A stretch of 64,000 nt of DNA from an uncultured Oscillospiraceae bacterium (GTDB taxonomy: Bacteria > Bacillota > Clostridia > Oscillospirales > Acutalibacteraceae). Position 1 is the stretch's first letter; the number at the start of each line of letters is the position of its first letter. The translations under genes and the position numbers were made by a program. This document shows, piece by piece, positions 62,278-64,000 of this stretch. The notes beneath the pieces are model-generated. The model did no database searches. It was not told where the DNA came from and saw only the letters and a program-made list of their open reading frames with translations. Where the stretch lies: contig URED01000002.1 in NCBI GenBank assembly GCA_900546785.1, positions 1-64,000 of the forward strand. Reading direction: 5' to 3'.

Positions 62278-63249
62278 TTAATTCTTTGATTCGCTGTTCA
62301 GCGGATTTGCAGCTATTGCTTTTTTTGCTGCATCAGCAGTCGTATGTGTATAGATTTCAGTAGTACCCAGATTTTCGTGACCCAAAACTTCTTTTAACAG
62401 AAGAAGATCAACATTCCCGTATTGGTACATAAGCGTTGCCGCCGTATGTCTTAATTTATGAACGGAAAGGCCTCTGTCGCCGAGACCTGCTTTTTCAAGA
62501 TTTGCATAAACGATATGCTGAACGGTTTTCGGGCTTATTCTTTTGTTTCTGCTGCTTAAAAACAATGCTTTGTCTTTCACGCCGTCATGGGGTCGCTTTT
62601 TCATGTATTCCGCAACTGCTTTACTGCAGGCGTCATTCATATAAATAACGCGCTCCTTGTTTCCTTTGCCTGTAATAACAAGGCTGCCGTCATCTTTTAT
62701 ATCATTGTAATTGATGGAAACAAGCTCGGCAAGCCTCATTCCGCAATTCAAAAAAAGTGTTATTATGGCATAATCTCTTTCTTTGTATTGGCCGTCAATT
62801 ACGGAAAGCAGTTTTTCCGCCTCCTCAAGAGTCAGATACTTGGGAAGCGATTTTTTTGTTTTTGGAATATCCAGATTTTTCATCGGATTCGTTTCAAGAA
62901 GTCCAAGGTTATCCGTTAAATATATAAAAAATCGCCTTATGGATATTACGCGTCTGGCGCGCGTCGTTTCATTATTTTTTCTCTCATTTTTCAGATAGAT
63001 GAGGTATGCGTAAGCATCGTTCAGCGTTATACTTTTAATAAAATCCAGATCGATAGGGGATAGATCAATTTCATCATCCGGTACATCGCCGTATACAAGC
63101 TTCTTATACTTTGCCAGAAATCTGAAAAATGTACGCAGATCTGAGGCGTATTCAATGACAGATAGCTCGGAATGACCTTTAATTGCTTCCAAATACAGCA
63201 AATATTGCTGAACAAACTGCGGTAAAGATGTGAATTCTTCTTTTCTCAA
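62278..63249 (-). CDS. Tyrosine recombinase, XerC/XerD type
   Basis: A 323-residue integrase-family recombinase. The N-terminal SAM-like core-binding domain (about 10-115) leads to a catalytic domain with the RKHRHY set: Arg in NCGMRLAELVSI, Lys in TGKGNKER, HKLRHTAATLM, GHENLGTTEIYTH. The best start is a TTG at 63249 with GGAGA 7 bases upstream; the frame is open to an ATG at 63336 without a start signal. Its setting beside spoIIM suggests the housekeeping XerD that resolves chromosome dimers, not a mobile element. It meets spoIIM end to end, with no terminator between them. Confidence 0.9.
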   Translation of the reverse strand: MRKEEFTSLPQFVQQYLLYLEAIKGHSELSVIEYASDLRTFFRFLAKYKKLVYGDVPDDEIDLSPIDLDFIKSITLNDAYAYLIYLKNERKNNETTRARRVISIRRFFIYLTDNLGLLETNPMKNLDIPKTKKSLPKYLTLEEAEKLLSVIDGQYKERDYAIITLFLNCGMRLAELVSINYNDIKDDGSLVITGKGNKERVIYMNDACSKAVAEYMKKRPHDGVKDKALFLSSRNKRISPKTVQHIVYANLEKAGLGDRGLSVHKLRHTAATLMYQYGNVDLLLLKEVLGHENLGTTEIYTHTTADAAKKAIAANPLNSESKN

Positions 63250-63265
63250 AACAATATCTCCAATC

Positions 63266-63282
63266 TGTGAAACAGTTTCACA
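63266..63282. repeat. 17-base palindrome at the recombinase 5' end
   Basis: TGTGAAACAGTTTCACA: 8-base arms around one base, perfect. It lies 17 bases before the TTG start, close to candidate -10 sequences, so it may be an operator or an mRNA hairpin. Confidence 0.7.
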
Positions 63283-63336
63283 ACAAATTTTATCATAATA
63301 GGTTTGATTTATAGGGAATGCGAACAAAATCCCCAT

Positions 63337-63783
63337 ATTAAAATTAATCGTATTTATAACAATTTGATCTCACGCCGCAATCGTTGATTTGTAAAATAAG
63401 TATTTTACTTCCAAAGTTCCTTTTATAAATTTCATTATTTAACAGTTCAAATCGAAGCGATATGCAGTGTAATATATACTAATATCAATTTGTAATCTTA
63501 AATACGATTTATAATAGAGAGTTATCTGTTTGAAATCCTGTTGCTTGCAGTGTAAAATCAAAATGCAAGCATATAAAGAAATATTACAAATGATTATATA
63601 AATTAAGTTGATCTAACACACTTTTATAAAGAATTTCCGAAAATCGCATATCTATGCGGTTTATTGATAATCTGTAGTGTATATTTTTTGCTTGTAACAA
63701 GCTCCCCTGCATTACACAAAAGATTAATTTTGTATAATTGTATCAAGTTTTTTGTACTCTGTCAATAGGTAATATAAAATAAA
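63337..63783. other. AT-rich intergenic region, possible long leader
   Basis: About 450 bases with no convincing gene. It holds a consensus minus-strand promoter (63737-63765), two inverted repeats (TGCTTGCA/TGCAAGCA at about 63544-63575 and CGCATA/TATGCG at about 63646-63659) and the loosely repeated motif TGCAGTGTAA. A 42-codon minus ORF at 63584-63712 lacks a Shine-Dalgarno sequence. A long leader or a small RNA are both possible. Confidence 0.4.
63737..63765 (-). promoter_or_regulatory. Strong SigA promoter pointing at the recombinase gene
   Basis: On the minus strand TTGACA (63765-63760), 17 bases, TACAAT (63742-63737). Transcription would start near 63730, about 480 bases before the recombinase start. 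Confidence 0.72.
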
Positions 63784-63816
63784 TAAAGAGCAATCCTTAT
63801 AAGCAGGACTGCTCTT
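63784..63816 (-). terminator. Terminator after radA
   Basis: Arms 63784-63796 and 63804-63816 pair in 12 of 13 positions with a 7-base loop; on the minus strand a T-rich tail follows. It lies directly after the radA stop. Confidence 0.8.
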
Positions 63817-63818
63817 TT

Positions 63819-64000
63819 TCTATTCCGTAAGCGCGTTAAACGCCTCTCTTATTGTTCTTACAGGAATTATATCTGCCGAAGTTTTTAATGATTTCGATAA
63901 GCTTTTGTAGTTATGAAACGGAATTATACATTTATCAAACCCGAGCCGGATCGATTCAGCAATCCTTTGTTCACAGTTATTTACTGCGCGTATCTCCCCT
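63819..64000 (-). CDS. radA: DNA repair protein RadA, 3' end only
   Basis: The minus strand reads 59 codons from the window edge to a TAG at 63819: GEIRAVNNCEQRIAESIRLG, then CIIPFHNYKSL, and a final REAFNALTE. The G-E-[IV]-R-x-V-x-x-x-x-x-R-[IL] stretch and the Ile-Pro block are typical of the C-terminal Lon-like domain of RadA (Sms), a helicase for recombination branch migration. The rest lies outside the window. The match is to the RadA tail; the related Lon protease ends differently. Confidence 0.88.

Noticed and set aside
63463..63682. Three copies of a TGCAGTGTAA-like motif, considered as a CRISPR or iteron array
   Set aside because: Copies are only 10 bases, degenerate, and unevenly spaced (83 and 127 bases); no array pattern and no cas genes.
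63584..63712. 42-codon minus-strand ORF in the recombinase leader
   Set aside because: ATG lacks a Shine-Dalgarno sequence, composition is like the AT-rich spacer, and no family is recognisable; left as part of the leader.

Overview
The window looks like a chromosomal stretch of a spore-forming Firmicute of class Clostridia, most like a gut Oscillospiraceae/Ruminococcaceae-type genome. The reasons are the conserved Firmicute gene orders (yicC-remA-gmk-rpoZ-priA-def-fmt-rsmB-rlmN-prpC-prkC-rsgA-thiN-spoVM; recA-recX-rimO-pgsA; cysE-cysS under a T-box), the sporulation genes (spoVM, sipL, spoIVA, spoIIM), moderate-to-low GC, and a giant secreted carbohydrate-active protein. The species cannot be told from the sequence. 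I see no rRNA, tRNA, CRISPR array, insertion sequence or prophage.

Layout. 1-1.7 kb: 3' end of rpmE (L31), yigZ and a convergent metallophosphoesterase. 1.7-11.6 kb: dgt-dnaG-rpoD, then a tightly overlapping run (DUF896, thymidylate kinase, DUF2156, GNAT, DJ-1, formyl-THF cyclo-ligase, mltG, peptidase U32). 11.6-14.2 kb: a class B penicillin-binding protein and a WYL regulator. 14.2-21.7 kb: an accessory island with a 2257-residue secreted GH43/LamG protein, a 45-codon peptide gene on the same transcript, and on the other side a minus-strand short ORF or gene remnant with tandem terminators. 21.7-34.7 kb: nucleotide, translation-start and Ser/Thr kinase/phosphatase housekeeping genes. 34.7-38.1 kb: a spore-envelope cluster made of a 47-codon membrane peptide, a 24-codon spoVM, sipL and spoIVA, with candidate SigE promoters. 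38-44 kb: small membrane and zinc-ribbon proteins, a GH10-like lipoprotein, mtaB, a D,D-carboxypeptidase and pgi. 44-54 kb: yceD-rpmF-der-plsY, rpmB, recA-recX-rimO-pgsA, T-box-cysE-cysS. 54-64 kb: an unknown secreted protein, mscL with an added zinc ribbon, asd-dapA-dapB, queA-tgt-yajC, a TIGR04086 membrane protein, spoIIM, a tyrosine recombinase and the 3' end of radA.

How the parts fit. Most genes are core housekeeping for replication start, transcription, tRNA/rRNA modification, ribosome assembly, wall and lipid synthesis. SpoVM, SpoIVA and SipL would together build the base layer of the spore coat; SpoIIM acts earlier, in engulfment; asd-dapA-dapB feeds diaminopimelate and the dipicolinate precursor. 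CysE and CysS answer together to uncharged tRNA-Cys.

The least explained parts are the giant secreted protein with its companion peptide, the minus-strand remnant next to it, two terminators whose 3' arm holds the next gene's ribosome binding site, and a roughly 480-base leader with a consensus promoter in front of the recombinase gene. Three real small genes (45, 47 and 24 codons) and two edge-truncated genes (rpmE, radA) were found by reading the sequence directly.
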